Assembly: GCA_035315125.1 (NCBI GenBank)
Contig: DATFYI010000154.1
Span: forward strand, 1-14,934
DNA: 14,934 bases
Reading direction: 5' to 3'
DNA from: DATFYI01 sp035315125
GTDB taxonomy: Bacteria > Chloroflexota > Anaerolineae > Anaerolineales > Anaerolineaceae
The first letter of the stretch is position 1. Every line of letters begins with the position of its first letter. The position numbers and the translations under genes were made by a program. The notes below the pieces were generated by a model. The model made no database searches. It was given only the letters and a program-made list of their open reading frames with translations, and had not been told where the DNA came from. Of this stretch, positions 6,598-14,349 are shown one piece after another.

Positions 6598-7320
6598 ATG
6601 AAAAGGTTTGCCATTGCTATTGTCACTGCTACCGTGATCGCTGGGATGTTGCTCACTCAAGTAGCAGTGGCTGCCCCATCAACCGGGGTATCGTCCGTAT
6701 CCTGGGGCGGTTGTGGTGGTCGCTATATGGTTCATTATGGTGATTACCTGGCCCGCATAGCCGCACAATGCGGTACATCGATCGGAGCTATTCTGGCTCT
6801 AAACCCGCAGATCTACAACCCACACTGGATCTACGCCGGCATGGTACTGAACCTGGGTGGGGGCGGAGGCGGTTACTACGGACCACAGCAAGGGCCGGTC
6901 TATAATTATGCCCCGCGGCCAAAACCCGCCGTTTACTATAACACGAACCCCTGGTATGGCAATTATTATTCCAATAGCAAGTGGTGGAACGCCGGCTATT
7001 ATAACCCTGGCCAGTATTACGGCGGTTATTACCGCTATAGTTACCGTCCAAGTGTAGACCTGAATACGTATTCGGCCACCGCCGGGCAGACCATCACCGC
7101 AGAAGCCAACGGATTTCCTGCGAACGTAGATCTTTCCATTCGTATCGGCCTGCAGGGCCTGGGCTCATATGCCAATTACACTGGAACGACCAATTCGAGC
7201 GGCTTTTACACGATGTCCGTTCCTATTCCAGACATTGCACAGCATTGCCAATACTGGTATGTCCAGGTGGTAGGTGGCGGGGTTCAGAAATTCTCACAAT
7301 TGATCTTCATTACGAAATAA
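6598..7320 (+). CDS. Secreted LysM-domain protein with Tyr/Gly/Asn-rich linker
   Basis: A 240-aa exported protein. A signal peptide (MKRFAIAIVTATVIAG..., cut near AVA-AP at about 25-26) is followed by one LysM domain at about 43-86 (YMVHYGDYLARIAAQCGTS, then ALNPQIYNPHWIYAGMVLNL), which normally binds N-acetylglucosamine-containing glycans such as peptidoglycan. A long Tyr/Gly/Asn/Pro-rich linker covers about 88-150. A beta-rich C-terminal domain (VDLNTYSATAGQTITAEANG to the end) resembles an Ig-like or surface-binding module. No hydrolase domain is present, so it is more likely a wall-attached binding or structural protein than an autolysin. Cys39, Cys58 and Cys217 could form a disulfide. 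AAGGAGGG sits 5-6 nt before the ATG. The upstream DNA is AT-rich, with a possible -10 TAGAAT at 6524-6529. A terminator follows, so it looks monocistronic. Confidence 0.88.
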   Translation: MKRFAIAIVTATVIAGMLLTQVAVAAPSTGVSSVSWGGCGGRYMVHYGDYLARIAAQCGTSIGAILALNPQIYNPHWIYAGMVLNLGGGGGGYYGPQQGPVYNYAPRPKPAVYYNTNPWYGNYYSNSKWWNAGYYNPGQYYGGYYRYSYRPSVDLNTYSATAGQTITAEANGFPANVDLSIRIGLQGLGSYANYTGTTNSSGFYTMSVPIPDIAQHCQYWYVQVVGGGVQKFSQLIFITK

Positions 7321-7364
7321 CCCTGCCTGGCGATTCTTCAATTCCAATTTTATAACGTGAATAT

Positions 7365-7398
7365 GGGCCAGTGAATCATCACCGGCCCTTTATTGTTT
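7365..7398 (+). terminator. Rho-independent terminator of the LysM gene
   Basis: GGGCC-A-GTGA (7365-7374) pairs with TCAC-C-GGCCC (7379-7388), with one A/C mismatch and a 4-nt loop ATCA. It is followed by TTTATTGTTTT. It starts 45 nt after the LysM stop codon. Confidence 0.8.
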
Positions 7399-7718
7399 TA
7401 AAAATCGTTCTATCGTTCTGGTGGTAAAGCTGGTGACTGACTTGATCCCGGTCTACCAGCAGCCGGCAAGTTATCTGTCACCAGTCGCACAAATCGTTGC
7501 ATCTGCATGGCGCGGCTATGTTCGGTTCAACCAGTTGCAGTTAAGCAAGAACACGGCGCGACTATATTCGGTTGCGTAGGGCGCATCTAAGTAAAGGTTT
7601 AGTTACGAGAGTGGAACAAAGCAAAGGCAAGGAACGGCGGCGTGCAGCAGTGAAAAAAACGTTCGCTTGAATCTGCATGATACAACCCATGCCAACAGGA
7701 TAGTATTAAAAAGGTGAC
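7399..7718. other. Intergenic stretch without a convincing gene; one imperfect direct repeat
   Basis: This 320-bp stretch between the LysM terminator and the minus-strand DUF5995-like gene holds no supported gene. A 52-codon plus-strand frame starting at GTG 7421 and stopping at 7579 is open but lacks a ribosome site and recognisable motifs. Within it, GGCGCGGCTATGTTCGGTT (7509-7527) is repeated as GGCGCGACTATATTCGGTT (7555-7573), two mismatches in 19 bp. No terminator for the gene converging from the right was found. Confidence 0.5.
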
Positions 7719-8438
7719 CTAAATAAATTCGACCAGGTCGTGAAGGTTGGCTTTACCCAGGATATCCTGAGCGCGGTCCAGGGAAAGCTGGTGCACTTGC
7801 TGAACGATAGCGGTTCGAATGTCGGATTCTCCCGTGTCGAGCAATCGGGTGGCGTGTTTCCACACTTCTTCACGCCATTCGCTAATCAGCAGGCTGGTCA
7901 TCCAATCATCCAATGGGCCAAATATCTTATCTACCACGCCGATCAGTGGTTGGTAAGGGTCAATGATCTGATACTTCACTTCATCGATGGTATTACTGAT
8001 AATCAGGTTGATGCGGCAGTGATCGCGGTAGCGCATCTGGCGTTGGGCGGGGGAAAGCCGCCCCCATTCGCCGGCCAGCAGTTCAGATAGGGCGAAGACC
8101 AGGTCATAATTGATGTGAGCGTTGACCCCCAAAACCAGGTTTACCAGGACGTGGGTACGCGGGTTTTGGGCGGCAATGAAGGCAATCCGCCACACATCCG
8201 GCGGGCTGTCCGCCTTATTTTCGTAGGCATCCAGCGCCTGGAAGTAATATTCAGCGAAGTTATCCATCAGGGTTGCCACCCATGGAGTATCTTCGAATTC
8301 GTTGGCCCGGATGGCTGCCACAACATTCTGGGTCATCATTTTATAACAGCTCAGGAAAATCGACCGCCGGTCGTTGGCGACTTCCCAGGAAGCCAAAAGA
8401 TCATTCATTTTGACCAAAACCTGCTCGCCATTGTCCAT
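7719..8438 (-). CDS. DUF5995-like protein
   Basis: A 239-aa soluble, helix-rich protein without signal peptide or membrane segment. The signature GVNAHINYDLVFAL (104-117) matches the core motif I know from DUF5995 proteins (usually NAHINxDL). The preceding helices also fit: FLSCYKMMTQNVVAAI (28-43), EFEDTPW (47-53) and FAEYYFQALDAY (61-72). A later segment DHCRINLIISNTIDEVKY (139-156) adds conserved Asp/His/Arg/Asn residues, so conserved polar residues could form a metal or active site, but no function is established for the family. A strong GGGAGG site lies 6 nt before the ATG and a canonical promoter lies immediately upstream. It is a single-gene unit between two convergent or divergent neighbours. 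The family call comes from memory of the motif and could be checked directly. Confidence 0.75.
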   Translation of the reverse strand: MDNGEQVLVKMNDLLASWEVANDRRSIFLSCYKMMTQNVVAAIRANEFEDTPWVATLMDNFAEYYFQALDAYENKADSPPDVWRIAFIAAQNPRTHVLVNLVLGVNAHINYDLVFALSELLAGEWGRLSPAQRQMRYRDHCRINLIISNTIDEVKYQIIDPYQPLIGVVDKIFGPLDDWMTSLLISEWREEVWKHATRLLDTGESDIRTAIVQQVHQLSLDRAQDILGKANLHDLVEFI

Positions 8439-8468
8439 AACTAACCTCCCTAAATATTCTCAGAGGGA

Positions 8469-8497
8469 TCTATATCGAGAATTGCTGTTTTTATCAA
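8469..8497 (-). promoter_or_regulatory. Canonical promoter of the DUF5995-like gene
   Basis: On the minus strand, TTGATA (8497-8492) and TATAGA (8474-8469) are separated by exactly 17 bp. Transcription would begin near 8462 and give a leader of about 24 nt carrying the GGGAGG ribosome site of the gene starting at 8438. Confidence 0.65.
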
Positions 8498-8913
8498 ACG
8501 ATAATTTCAACCTTTGTGCCAAAGCGGTGATATCTCACTGCTGCCCAAGGTATTTAATTATAAGATAATAGACCATATTAGTCAATTAATAATTTAATAA
8601 TAATTTGTTGTAAAGAGAAAGAAGCTACCGAAGCAGGTTGTGGGCAGGTAGAGATCGAATTAATGATGCCTAACAATTAGCGTTTTGTAAAAGGTCAATC
8701 TAATCAGGTTGAGAAAGTAAGTAAAGAGCCTATCCGATAGATGGCAATTATTGTTTTCTTGTAATAAAATTATTATTATATAAGAATGATTGAACCAATT
8801 GTGAGAAAGGAAAGATCAGATCAATTGGGAAGTGGCTTTTCCGATTGGAAGGGACAACTCGAAGAAAGCATTCTGTGGGCTAAACGAATAAATCCGCGAG
8901 GGAAGAAATTCGA
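8498..8913. other. AT-rich intergenic region upstream of the desaturase
   Basis: No gene is supported here. The stretch is AT-rich and separates two divergent genes. It contains a candidate plus-strand promoter at 8751-8779 and an inverted repeat CCAATTG (8795-8801) / CAATTGG (8822-8828) just downstream of it, which could be an operator in the desaturase leader. No RNA gene was recognised. Confidence 0.5.
8751..8779 (+). promoter_or_regulatory. Candidate promoter of the desaturase gene
   Basis: TTGTTT (8751-8756) and TATTAT (8774-8779) are spaced by 17 bp. Transcription would start near 8786 and give a leader of about 128 nt. The surroundings are so AT-rich that chance matches are likely. 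Confidence 0.35.
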
Positions 8914-10032
8914 ATGTCTACTTCTTTGAAAATTAATCGCGAGACTTCCAATAGAAGTCTCAGGTTCACACAGCACATCGGTTTCCAAAAGACGCTCAAT
9001 GAGCGTGTAAACGCCTATCTGCGCGACAACAACATCCCGTCGCGTGACGTGCCGGCCATGTACCTCAAAACAGTCATCTCGCTGGCCTGGTGGTTGGCTG
9101 TATATCTTCTTTTAATGCTCGGCCATTTCCCCCTTCTGGTCAACCTCATTTTGGGCCTGGTGTGGGCGATGGCCATCGCCTCGGTAGGCTTCAACGTTAT
9201 GCATGACGCCAACCATGGCGGCTACTCCAATCATCCGCTCGTCAATAGGCTGGTCTGCCTGAGCGCCGAGATGATTGGCATGAGCGGGTTCCGCTGGCGC
9301 ACCAAACATAATGTTTGGCATCACACCTATCCCAATATCGCCGGATTTGATGACGACATCGAGACATTTGGCCTGATGCGTCTCTCACCGCGCCTGCCCT
9401 GGAAGGCACAGTACCAGGCCCAGGTCTGGTACTTTCCGTTGGTATACAGCATGACCGCTTTCGACTTTTTCTTGCGCGACTTCATGATGGCGGTGACCGG
9501 CAAGTCCGACGCCAACCATGTTTACCCGAAGATGAGCCCGGCAGATAAGCTCACGTTCTGGACCGGCAAGCTGTTCTTCTTCGGGATCATGCTCGCGCTG
9601 CCTATGCTGGTCTTCCCATGGTGGCAGGTGCTGATTGGCTTCCTGTTATTGATGATGACGGTCAGCCTGGTTTTGGGCATCATCTTCCAGCTCGCCCATA
9701 TTCATGGCAAGGCTGTTTTCCCAGAACCTGTGGGCAGCCCGCCGCACATTGATAACGAGTGGGCCATTCACCAGGTCGAGGCGACTGCTGACTTCGCACC
9801 GCATAACAGGCTGCTAAATTTTTACATCGGGGGGCTGAATTATCAGATTGAGCACCACTTATTCCCACATATTTGCCATATAAATTACCCGCGTCTTGCA
9901 CCGATTGTGCAGGCGACGTGCGAGGAGTTTGGTGTCCATTACAATTGTTACCCAACATGGCGCGAAGCATTTGCCAGCCACTTGCGCGAATTACGTCTCC
10001 TGGGACGCACGCCTGCCGTAGAACGTGGCTAA
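8914..10032 (+). CDS. Membrane fatty acid desaturase (acyl-lipid/acyl-CoA type)
   Basis: A 372-aa integral membrane di-iron desaturase. The three histidine boxes are present: HDANH (97-101), HNVWHH (132-137, HxxxHH) and QIEHH (311-315, QxxHH). The Gln in place of the first His of the third box is typical of the linoleoyl-CoA/Delta-6 'front-end' branch, here without a fused cytochrome b5 domain. Further conserved positions are NHGGYSNHP (100-108) and HQVEATADFAPHN (286-298). Hydrophobic spans lie at about 52-70, 73-95, 218-236 and 238-260. It would introduce a double bond into membrane-lipid acyl chains and needs an external ferredoxin or similar electron donor, not encoded in this window. GAGGGAAG precedes the ATG by about 9 nt. 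It appears to be a single-gene unit. The exact regiospecificity cannot be told from the sequence. Confidence 0.92.
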   Translation: MSTSLKINRETSNRSLRFTQHIGFQKTLNERVNAYLRDNNIPSRDVPAMYLKTVISLAWWLAVYLLLMLGHFPLLVNLILGLVWAMAIASVGFNVMHDANHGGYSNHPLVNRLVCLSAEMIGMSGFRWRTKHNVWHHTYPNIAGFDDDIETFGLMRLSPRLPWKAQYQAQVWYFPLVYSMTAFDFFLRDFMMAVTGKSDANHVYPKMSPADKLTFWTGKLFFFGIMLALPMLVFPWWQVLIGFLLLMMTVSLVLGIIFQLAHIHGKAVFPEPVGSPPHIDNEWAIHQVEATADFAPHNRLLNFYIGGLNYQIEHHLFPHICHINYPRLAPIVQATCEEFGVHYNCYPTWREAFASHLRELRLLGRTPAVERG

Positions 10033-10532
10033 TATGAACCGAGTGCATCCCATCCGTAAGTAAAAGTGGTCTCATAGCCCCCACAAACATGAAACATCAA
10101 GATTATAAGTTAATATTAACAATATAGATATCTAATGTATAATTTATCTTATTATGATAGAATTGAAATATATTTTATATCTGATGTGATGCAAAAAAGT
10201 GATTGACGAAAAGAGGGAATGCTCTCTAGATTATGGCGCTGACCCAAATCTGAAAGGAGCATTTCTTAGGAAAGATATACCTATAACGACATTTTGACGA
10301 TCCTATTTGTGCCAGTGGACGATTGGTATCGAGTAGAAGGAATCAAATTGCTCAAATGAAAAGTCGGAAGAAGGCCGGAAATCGGGGGTATTGGGCCCTG
10401 TAATAAGGCTGAAATCTGGCAATCAGTATCGAGCGATTATTATAGAAAACCGTGCTGGGTTTTTGCAGGCGTGCGAACACGAAAAAGGTTTATTCTAAAC
10501 TAATCGACCGATATTAAAAAGAGAGGGACACG
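10033..10532. other. 500-bp AT-rich intergenic region with two adjacent perfect palindromes
   Basis: No gene is supported. GTTAATATTAAC (10109-10120) and TAGATATCTA (10125-10134) are perfect palindromes 4 bp apart, possible binding sites for dimeric regulators. Promoter-like words occur (TGATAGAAT near 10155-10163; TATTAT at 10438-10443), but none has a good -35, so the start of the downstream operon transcript is unclear. No clear terminator for the desaturase gene was seen. Confidence 0.5.
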
Positions 10533-12830
10533 ATGAATGATCAAAAGAACCTTTCAGACCCTTCCCAGAGGGTACCATTGGGCGGCGACTTCTGGAAAGC
10601 TGAACCGCAGGCTCCTCTTTGGGGATTCGCTGATCTTCACGCTCACTTGATGTCGCACCTTGCTTTTGGGGGAAGGGCCTTCTGGGGTCAGCCTTATGAC
10701 CCTGATCATGCTGGGCCTGAAGAAATCCAATATGCCCTTAGCAGTTGCGAGCCAATCCATGGCGGCTTTATGAATGTAAACCCAGAGTTTGGCCACCCGC
10801 CTTCCGGCGGTTGGCCGGAATTCATCGTCTGGCCGCGTTTTACCACCATTGTTCACCAACAGGCTTACATTGATTGGATTTACCGCGCTTATCAAGGAGG
10901 ATTGCGGCTGGTCACCTGTCTGGCGGTAAACAACGAGCTGTTAGCCACTAAATCCAGCCCTGGAATGCCTCATGATGACCGCAGCGCCATACAAGTCCAA
11001 ATTGCCGGCATGAAGCAGATGGCTGCCTTCGTTGAAGCGCAGTCAGGGGGCAATGGACATGGATGGATGCAGATTGTTTATACGCCTGATGAAGCACGCC
11101 AGGTGATTTCAGAAAACCGCCTGGCCGTTCTCCTGGGGGTTGAGGTTGACTCGCTGGGTAACTGGCGGCGAAAGGAAGATCTTGACCAGCTGACCGGGGA
11201 AAACCCGCAACGAGCACATCAGGTTCTAGGCGAAGAACTGGATTGGCTGTACAGCCTTGGCGTCCGCCAGATCACGCCGATTCACCTGACAAATAATGCG
11301 TTTGGCGGGACGGCCATTTATTTGCGGTTCCTTGAGACAGTGAACCTGTTTGTCACCGGCGAACGCTGGACGGTCGAGAACGCCTGGGACACCGGTGTGC
11401 GCTACCGCCTTGACCACGACGGGGTTGACGTCCTGGATGATTTCGAGCGCACTGTGGCCCTGTCCGGGACACGGCAACGGGCGATGCATCGCCGCACTCT
11501 GATTGACCATATCCCGGGGATTTCTGAGCTTTACGAAGCAATCCGGACACCGACTGTGTCGGGCGGGCATGGTAACACGCGCGGCCTGAACATGTACGGT
11601 GAGATCCTGCTGGAAGAGATGATGGCGCGCGGGATGATCATCGACGTCGATCATATGTCAGAAAAAGCAACTGATTCGGCGCTTGCATTGGCGGAACGCA
11701 ACAATTACCCGGTTATCTGTTCTCACTGTTGGATGCGGGACTTACTTTTCAGCGCTCAAACAGAGTTTGACCCTATTAATCATGAGCCCTTTGGTACCAG
11801 TGATGTTCACAAGGTGGCTCACGAAGCCGGCAAACGTGGCGACCAGGTGGAACGTATTGGTAAACTGGGCGGTATGGTTGCTCCCATCCTGAACCAGGGT
11901 GATATCGCCGGTTTGCGTCGTGGTCTGCCTGAACTGCAGAACAAAATCCCTAGGCCGAATGGTGGCTCAAGCACCTCCTGGGGACAGGCCTACCTGTATG
12001 CTGTGGCTAAAATGGGCGGGCGGGGAGTAGCGATGGGCTCTGATATCAACGGGGCGGCCGGCTTACCCGGCCCACGCTTCGGCACCAATTCCGCCTTTGG
12101 GGCTCATCACGACGCCCGAAGGTTGCATGAGCGGCGCAAAGAAATTGATGAGCAGACCAATGGAGTGGCCTATTCCACTCCGATCCGCGATCATCGCTGG
12201 CACCGTTTCGAAAGCAGCGGCCCGGGAGCTTATGATGAAGAGGAGTGCGATATCTGGCAGGCGATTGCACAGTACGAAGCCGGCTTTAACCCGGGCAAAC
12301 AGGCGCATCCAGCCAGTGATTTTCCTGATGCAAAAGTCCGTGAATCATTAGAGCGCGCAAAGATCCAGCACCTTCAACCCTGGGTCGATAATGTCACCCA
12401 GGGTTTTTGGCGGGCGGACGACCCAACACCGGTAGAAGATGCAGAGCTCAAGACATGGCCCGTAGAGATGCAGGCCGGATACCTTGCAAAATTGGAAAAA
12501 AGTAATGACCGTCCTGGCTTTATAGAAAAAGTCTACGAGTTGGCTACAAAGGTTAGAGCTATCTGGGCCAAGTGGAATGATATGAAGGGCGATAACCCAC
12601 CGTTAGAGCGTTCGCTGGCGGGAGAGCACCGCGATTTTGATATCAACTTGGATGGCATGGCTCATTATGGGATGCTTCCCGATATGTTGCAAGATCTCCG
12701 AAACAGCGGCCTCACTCCGGAAGACTTTGTCCCCCTCTTCCGCTCGGCCTATGATTACGTGCAAATGTGGAATACCTGCCAGGAACGCGCCCAGCAGATC
12801 AAATCACAAGGGGAAAAATCGGTGAAATAG
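10533..12830 (+). CDS. Long peptidase M19 (membrane dipeptidase)-like amidohydrolase
   Basis: A 765-aa protein, about twice the usual M19 length (roughly 320-420). The metal-site signatures of renal-dipeptidase-like amidohydrolases occur in order: DLHAH (34-38), GVEVDS with Glu204 (202-207), LGVRQITPIHLTNN (242-255), IDVDHMS with His374 (370-376), ICSHC with His398 (395-399) and AMGSDING with Asp504 (500-507). The C-terminal FDINLDGMAHYGMLPD and LRNSGLTPEDFVPLF (about 702-736) matches the M19 ending, in which a Gly-rich helix segment closes the barrel. Insertions lie between 40 and 200 and between 510 and 700. There is no signal peptide or membrane segment, so it is probably cytoplasmic. The family hydrolyses dipeptides or related amides with a di-zinc centre; the substrate here is unknown. 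GAGAGGG precedes the ATG. It is first in a probable operon, with the oxidase 36 bp downstream. Confidence 0.85.
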   Translation: MNDQKNLSDPSQRVPLGGDFWKAEPQAPLWGFADLHAHLMSHLAFGGRAFWGQPYDPDHAGPEEIQYALSSCEPIHGGFMNVNPEFGHPPSGGWPEFIVWPRFTTIVHQQAYIDWIYRAYQGGLRLVTCLAVNNELLATKSSPGMPHDDRSAIQVQIAGMKQMAAFVEAQSGGNGHGWMQIVYTPDEARQVISENRLAVLLGVEVDSLGNWRRKEDLDQLTGENPQRAHQVLGEELDWLYSLGVRQITPIHLTNNAFGGTAIYLRFLETVNLFVTGERWTVENAWDTGVRYRLDHDGVDVLDDFERTVALSGTRQRAMHRRTLIDHIPGISELYEAIRTPTVSGGHGNTRGLNMYGEILLEEMMARGMIIDVDHMSEKATDSALALAERNNYPVICSHCWMRDLLFSAQTEFDPINHEPFGTSDVHKVAHEAGKRGDQVERIGKLGGMVAPILNQGDIAGLRRGLPELQNKIPRPNGGSSTSWGQAYLYAVAKMGGRGVAMGSDINGAAGLPGPRFGTNSAFGAHHDARRLHERRKEIDEQTNGVAYSTPIRDHRWHRFESSGPGAYDEEECDIWQAIAQYEAGFNPGKQAHPASDFPDAKVRESLERAKIQHLQPWVDNVTQGFWRADDPTPVEDAELKTWPVEMQAGYLAKLEKSNDRPGFIEKVYELATKVRAIWAKWNDMKGDNPPLERSLAGEHRDFDINLDGMAHYGMLPDMLQDLRNSGLTPEDFVPLFRSAYDYVQMWNTCQERAQQIKSQGEKSVK

Positions 12831-12866
12831 TGATGATTCATAAGGCAAGGGACGCGGAGGACTTTT

Positions 12867-14255
12867 ATGTCTGGACATCCTTTAATTGAAAATAAAAACT
12901 ACTACACCGGGCCTCGGATTGAGGACTGGGCACGTTGGGTTTCTTTCCAACCCCAGCTCTATTTCAGGCCGCAGAGTCTGGAAGAGCTCAAAGGTTTCCT
13001 GATTGCATTACAAGGAGGTATTTTCAAGCAGCGCAGCCTGCGGGTGCTGGGAGGATTACATTCCTGCGCTGAGATCTGCGTCTCTGACGTGATCGTGGAT
13101 GTCTGCGATCTCCCCAAAACGCTTGAATTCAACAGCGATCGTTCCATCGTCACGGTGTCGGCTAACTGGCATTTCCACGAATTTTTGCTTGCGCTGAGCC
13201 AGCAGGGGAAGTCGATCACCGCCACCGGGGGAACTGACGAGCAGACCCTGGCTGGTATCATTTCCACCAATACTGCACCCGCAACCCCTCACCATACGAT
13301 TTATGAGTTGGTGGAGTGGATTGAATATATCACGCTTGACGAGCTAACCAATAAGATTATCGAAAAAAGGGTACAAAAGAACGATCCTGAATTCCCGGCC
13401 GTGATCTGCTCGCTGGGTGCGATCGGCATCCTCACTAAAATCCAGTTACGGGTGGTCGACGAGCTCTATTTTGAAACGGTCCAAAAAATCGTGAAACTAG
13501 ACGAGTTCCTGAAAGATGTTAGCCTGACATCCCAGAAATATGATTTCTGGCGGATTGATTGGATCCCGGCTACGGATGTAGGGCTGATCTGGACGGCGAA
13601 AAGGATCCCGCCTGGTGATCAAGAGGGCAATTACCCGAAAGATCAATCGCAAAACATCCTGGAGGCGCTATTCAAAGAATTGGATAAGATTGAGTCGGCC
13701 GGTCCGTTCCTGGATAATCCGATGCGCCTCATCTATACCGGCCTGACCCGTACCTTCGGGGTGATCAAAGCCAGCGGCCCGATGCGCAATATGCTGCCGG
13801 TCGACCGCACTTCACCTCTACACGTAGCTATGGCCGAGTGGAGCTTCAACCCAACGGATATCCATCGCCTGCTGGATACCTGCCGGAAATACTTCGAGAA
13901 GAGCGGCTGGCCGAACCTGCCGATTGAGATCGAGCTGACCAAAACGGACAATTACTTTATGTCGCCCTGGAATTGGCCAGGGCTGGATTACATTGTGAAG
14001 CTTAATTTCATGTACTTGACCGATATCCTCGGCAGTGAAAGCGAACGGGCTACTTTGATGGCTCACCTGAAAGGCTTGTGGGAAGAGCTCATGCGCGCAA
14101 GTATCCCATTCAAAGCGCATTGGGGCAAAATCAATTTCATGGACGAGCAGTTTGTACGTGACCATTTCCAGTTTGACCGGTTTAAGCCGTTCATCCGCCC
14201 ACTTTTCGTCAATCCCTACCTGGCTGAGAGGATCTACCCAAATCCAGGCGGATAA
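12867..14255 (+). CDS. FAD-binding (VAO/PCMH-type) oxidase, aldonolactone-oxidase-like
   Basis: A 462-aa flavoenzyme. The N-terminal PCMH-type FAD domain starts around WVSFQPQLYFRPQSLEEL (24-41) and contains RVLGGLHSCAE (59-69), in which His65 is the position of covalent FAD attachment in L-gulonolactone/D-arabinonolactone oxidases. TGGTDEQTLAGIISTNT (120-136) is the second FAD segment, and FPAVICSLGAIGILTKIQLRV (176-196) completes the domain. The C-terminal cap has PIEIELTKTDNYFMSPW (352-368) and ends with KAHWGK (416-421), the HWGK hallmark of the aldonolactone oxidase family. The usual THG(T) after the second segment is replaced by TNTAPATPHH, so the substrate may differ. The enzyme would oxidise a sugar lactone or alcohol with oxygen. 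GCGGAGG lies 6 nt before the ATG. It is second in the operon, 36 bp after the M19-like gene. No signal peptide was seen. Confidence 0.85.
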   Translation: MSGHPLIENKNYYTGPRIEDWARWVSFQPQLYFRPQSLEELKGFLIALQGGIFKQRSLRVLGGLHSCAEICVSDVIVDVCDLPKTLEFNSDRSIVTVSANWHFHEFLLALSQQGKSITATGGTDEQTLAGIISTNTAPATPHHTIYELVEWIEYITLDELTNKIIEKRVQKNDPEFPAVICSLGAIGILTKIQLRVVDELYFETVQKIVKLDEFLKDVSLTSQKYDFWRIDWIPATDVGLIWTAKRIPPGDQEGNYPKDQSQNILEALFKELDKIESAGPFLDNPMRLIYTGLTRTFGVIKASGPMRNMLPVDRTSPLHVAMAEWSFNPTDIHRLLDTCRKYFEKSGWPNLPIEIELTKTDNYFMSPWNWPGLDYIVKLNFMYLTDILGSESERATLMAHLKGLWEELMRASIPFKAHWGKINFMDEQFVRDHFQFDRFKPFIRPLFVNPYLAERIYPNPGG

Positions 14256-14349
14256 TCTTCTCCAAATCTGCGTAGCCTGGGGATAGTTCTGCGCCCGAGG
14301 TTTCGCAATTCAAGCATAGTGAGGTCTTTTTCTTGGAAGGAAAGAAATT

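Noticed and set aside
7421..7579. 52-codon plus-strand frame in the LysM-DUF5995 gap
   Set aside because: GTG start without ribosome site, no recognisable motif, and directly downstream of a terminator; not called as a gene.
8668..8674. GCCTAAC followed by AATTAG, reminiscent of an integron attC end
   Set aside because: No matching GTTRRRY partner at the right distance and no proper hairpin arms were found, and no integrase or cassette array is nearby.
10199..10297. Short plus-strand frame encoding DYGADPNLKG, which looks like an ankyrin-repeat core
   Set aside because: The match covers only about 10 residues; the frame is about 30 codons and neither flank continues the repeat. It is more likely chance than a remnant.
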